A stretch of 64,000 nucleotides of DNA, taken from NCBI RefSeq assembly GCF_014805685.1, contig NC_060886.1, positions 15,440,608 to 15,504,607 on the forward strand, given 5' to 3'. The notes beneath the pieces are model-generated. The model had not been told where the DNA came from. It did no database searches and saw only the letters and a program-made list of their open reading frames with translations. The position numbers and the translations under genes were made by a program. Positions within the stretch are counted from its first letter, which is position 1; the number at the start of each line of letters is the position of its first letter. Shown here piece after piece: positions 61,351 through 64,000 of the stretch. This DNA comes from Silurus meridionalis. Taxonomy: Eukaryota; Chordata; Actinopteri; Siluriformes; Siluridae.

Positions 61351-62469
61351 AATGTTCCCAGATGTTCTGAAGTGCTAAATTCTATGGCAAATGCCTTCTA
61401 TTCTGTTGCTTAATATATATCTTAAACATTCAACAAAGACAAGAAAATGGCACAAGATTGTCGCTATGTTCTCATTGCTATTACATAGTATGTAAGCATA
61501 GTGTTGGAAAATTTATTCCCAAGCCTGCCTTGTTATCATAAATAATATTTCGGGATGATATTCAGGCTCAAGGGAAGTTTTAAGGCCCTTCGTTTAAGGG
61601 GCTTTCATATGCCTATAGGTAATTTAAAAAGATCATTCATGTAGCAGCTGCACTTCACAAAATAAAGTATGTCTTCCAGATTTTCTAATCTGTCTCATAA
61701 ATAATCACACACCAAGACATGTAATTAGATTACTCTCCTGGCATTATGTATAGAGAAAAAAACCTTTAAAACCATGGGGTTTTCTTCAACTATCCAGGCT
61801 ATAGTGTAATTGCTCTCTAGTGACTTTGATACTAGTTTAAAGCTGGAAGCCTACTTCTTATTATGGGCCTTTTATGAGTATGAGTACAGATGAGCTAATT
61901 TTAGATGGAAATCAGAGCGACTGGAATCTGTGTAACCTTTTATGCCATTAAATGTTGGGTTCTTTATTCCTTTTATATTATTGCCTTTGAGATTTCTAAG
62001 TATCTGATTAATTTTGGGCATGTGTGATGTTCGTAGATAATGACATTTTGGAGGGTTTTGGTAAAAATGAAGCCATACATTATTGATGAGTCTTTGCAAC
62101 ACAGTTTTTTTAGGGTTGTTTTGGTACTTTTGATTTTTAGTGCATGTAGCTGTTACTTTGTCTAACTCTATTCCTTAAGAAATAAAATTCACCTTCAGAC
62201 TCTATTGAAATTAGTTTGGTTCATTTGTAATGAATTTTTACTATGAGAGATACATTTTTTTGTTCTTAGCTTATACACCTTGTACATTGATAATATTTCT
62301 GCTAAAAAATCACAAAGCAGAGGCATATTTTAGTAAAATGCATGCCTTCTCATACCCATGTCTTTGTTTCTTCTTCCATGGTTGTGTAAGAAGCTTTTCA
62401 ACTACTGAGAGAAATTGCATCGACCTGCTCTATCTATTGCTTCCATATGTAAGCAGTTATCTTTCTTGC

Positions 62470-62960
62470 AAATGGAAATGAGTCCCAAAATTGCAACAAA
62501 TGGGTCCATGCCACTGAATGCAGATGTTCCCCCTTTTCGCACAGAGTACACATGCCTGATCAAATTAACTTTAAACCCTCTGTCGACAGAACAGACATCG
62601 CTTTTAAAGCTTCCACTTGCCCCAATTTGTTTGGACTTGAGCCTAGGTGCATCTCATGGTGTAGTAAATAAGTTTTGATCGTATTAAACACCTGGTGAGC
62701 AGTCTTCCCACAAGGCCTAAGTTGAGGTTCCTTCCATTGAGCAGCCCACCTAGTTCACCCCAATGCTGACTGTGGCTGGGTGAAAGCACAGGGTTTGAAG
62801 AAAACCACCTGTTGGTAAAAGAGGAGAGGGATGAAAGCAGTCAGCTGGGTGGAAAGAGGCCATGGGGATCCCAACAGGTGCTTCCTCCATTTAGAAGTGG
62901 GAATGCAGAGCTGTTATATATGGAAATGGGCACAATAATTCTCTCATGTTGGCTGTTTTC
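62470..62960. promoter_or_regulatory. candidate conserved non-coding element
   Basis: Repeat-free, with 'tgatcaaattaactttaaac', 'gtcgacagaacagacatcgc' and E-box-like 'cacctggtg'. The open frames crossing it (62415-62678, 62812-63015) lack protein features. Confidence 0.25.
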
Positions 62961-64000
62961 AGTGCAAAGTATAATGAGGATGCAGTATAAAGCAGCCCTG
63001 AAGATAATTTGCTAAATTGGTTAAATGTTGCTCAAAGCCCTGTGTGTTTTAATGGCCTCAATTCAAACCAAGTCACTTGTTAAAATAGAGACAAAATGCT
63101 CCTTAGATTGTAGATTTTACCTCACAGGGATTCTTTAATAAAGTAGCTTGATTTATTTTACACTACTCTGAAGCAGTAAATCAAATCAGGCCACTATATA
63201 GCAAGTGGATTGTGGACCTAAGTGTAATCCTTGTTATGTTATTATTTTAAATCTTGCCTGCATCCAAATGAAATGTCAGATTACTTAAGTTAACTCTTTT
63301 TCTACTAAAGCTATCATTCATCCTCATGACCTGCTACACAGGAAGTATCTGCTCTTTTTCTAGTTCACCAGAGAAGCAACACAGAGCTCCAGCCTAATAT
63401 GCCCTCAATCTAGATCTCACAGCATGTAAGCCGATCATTTATAAATCTGTCAGCCTAATGCACCCACACACACAAAGGTTATATGCATGTAGAAACCATG
63501 CAGAATTGGAACATACAGGTGCTAACTTATTTCACTTTGGGTTTTCCTGCCTGTGGTAATAAAGAGCAGACGAGGACTGCAGCTTTAATCAGGCTTGGAG
63601 TGGCCAGCATGGAGATTTGCAGCGTGCTGAAAGGCATGCCTTCCACATGGGGTTGATTAGGGGGTTGGAGTAAAATCACTTAGGAAAAATTGTTTTGCCA
63701 TTCTCCTTCCTCAAGTGAAATAACTTACAAACCTAGTGAAATATGGTTGACTATAAGGTTATCAGTGTTGTATTAGAAAGCCTCCATCCAAAACTGAGAC
63801 CAGAACTATAGCCTCTTTTTAAAACTCTTATTTGATGTCACTGTAAATGTTTGGGTATAACCTGTAAAAAATGTGTGTCCTTAAGACTGTTTTTATTTAA
63901 AGTGAATGTTTCTTTAATGTTTTCAAAGAACTGCGTTTCACTGATTAATAAGAAAACGATAAAAATCAGTTGAATCATCTATATATTTTCATGCACGATA

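Larger units (their letters stand above)
38040..64000. other. gene desert, candidate shox regulatory landscape
   Basis: Nearly 26 kb in which I find no coding exon, RNA gene or intact transposase. It holds microsatellites, a few decayed DNA transposons (separate entries) and several 200-600 base blocks of less AT-rich, non-repetitive sequence with homeodomain TAATTA cores, one POU octamer and E-boxes. By human order (SHOX next to CRLF2, with limb enhancers between), this is where shox enhancers would lie. That is inference from gene order; conservation was not tested. Confidence 0.45.

Overview
This is a 64 kb piece of a vertebrate nuclear genome, almost certainly a teleost fish. The coding exons are short, GT-AG bounded, AT-rich in codon use and separated by introns. 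The intergenic DNA is AT-rich and full of (AT)n, (CA)n and (ATT)n microsatellites, Tc1-type transposons in several states of decay, and repeats typical of fish. The repeat types recall catfish and other ostariophysans, but that is recollection and not a demonstration.

Layout, with every supported gene on the + strand: a possible last exon of an upstream gene (1311-1462); upf3a, nonsense-mediated decay factor (coding 1788-5728, ten exons); a nearly complete Tc1 transposon (6916-8523); p2ry8, a G-protein-coupled receptor with one coding exon (13549-14586); asmtl, a Maf-pyrophosphatase/methyltransferase fusion (17715-23531, thirteen coding exons, all phases closing); slc25a6, the mitochondrial ADP/ATP carrier (24129-26884, four exons, exactly 298 aa); and a crlf2-like type I cytokine receptor (confident exons 36769-38032, with two competing 5' exons). 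From about 38.1 kb to the end I see no protein-coding exons.

The p2ry8-asmtl-slc25a6-crlf2 order and shared orientation reproduce, in mirror image, the human pseudoautosomal region 1 block (CRLF2, SLC25A6, ASMTL and P2RY8 all on the minus strand), but without CSF2RA and IL3RA between slc25a6 and crlf2. In human, the gene beyond CRLF2 is SHOX, with a long enhancer-rich desert between. The final 26 kb here has a matching position, and several of its stretches are less AT-rich, free of repeats and dense in homeodomain or POU-like motifs. I infer that it is the shox regulatory landscape, with shox itself beyond 64,000 on the minus strand. This needs cross-species alignment to confirm.

The genes do not form one pathway. 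upf3a (mRNA surveillance), slc25a6 (mitochondrial nucleotide exchange) and asmtl look like broadly expressed genes with CpG-type promoters. p2ry8 and crlf2 are immune receptors in mammals. What binds them together is ancient linkage. The most interesting points are the conserved block with its desert, the odd 5' structure of the crlf2-like receptor, and a layered set of at least six distinct Tc1/pogo-type element families.
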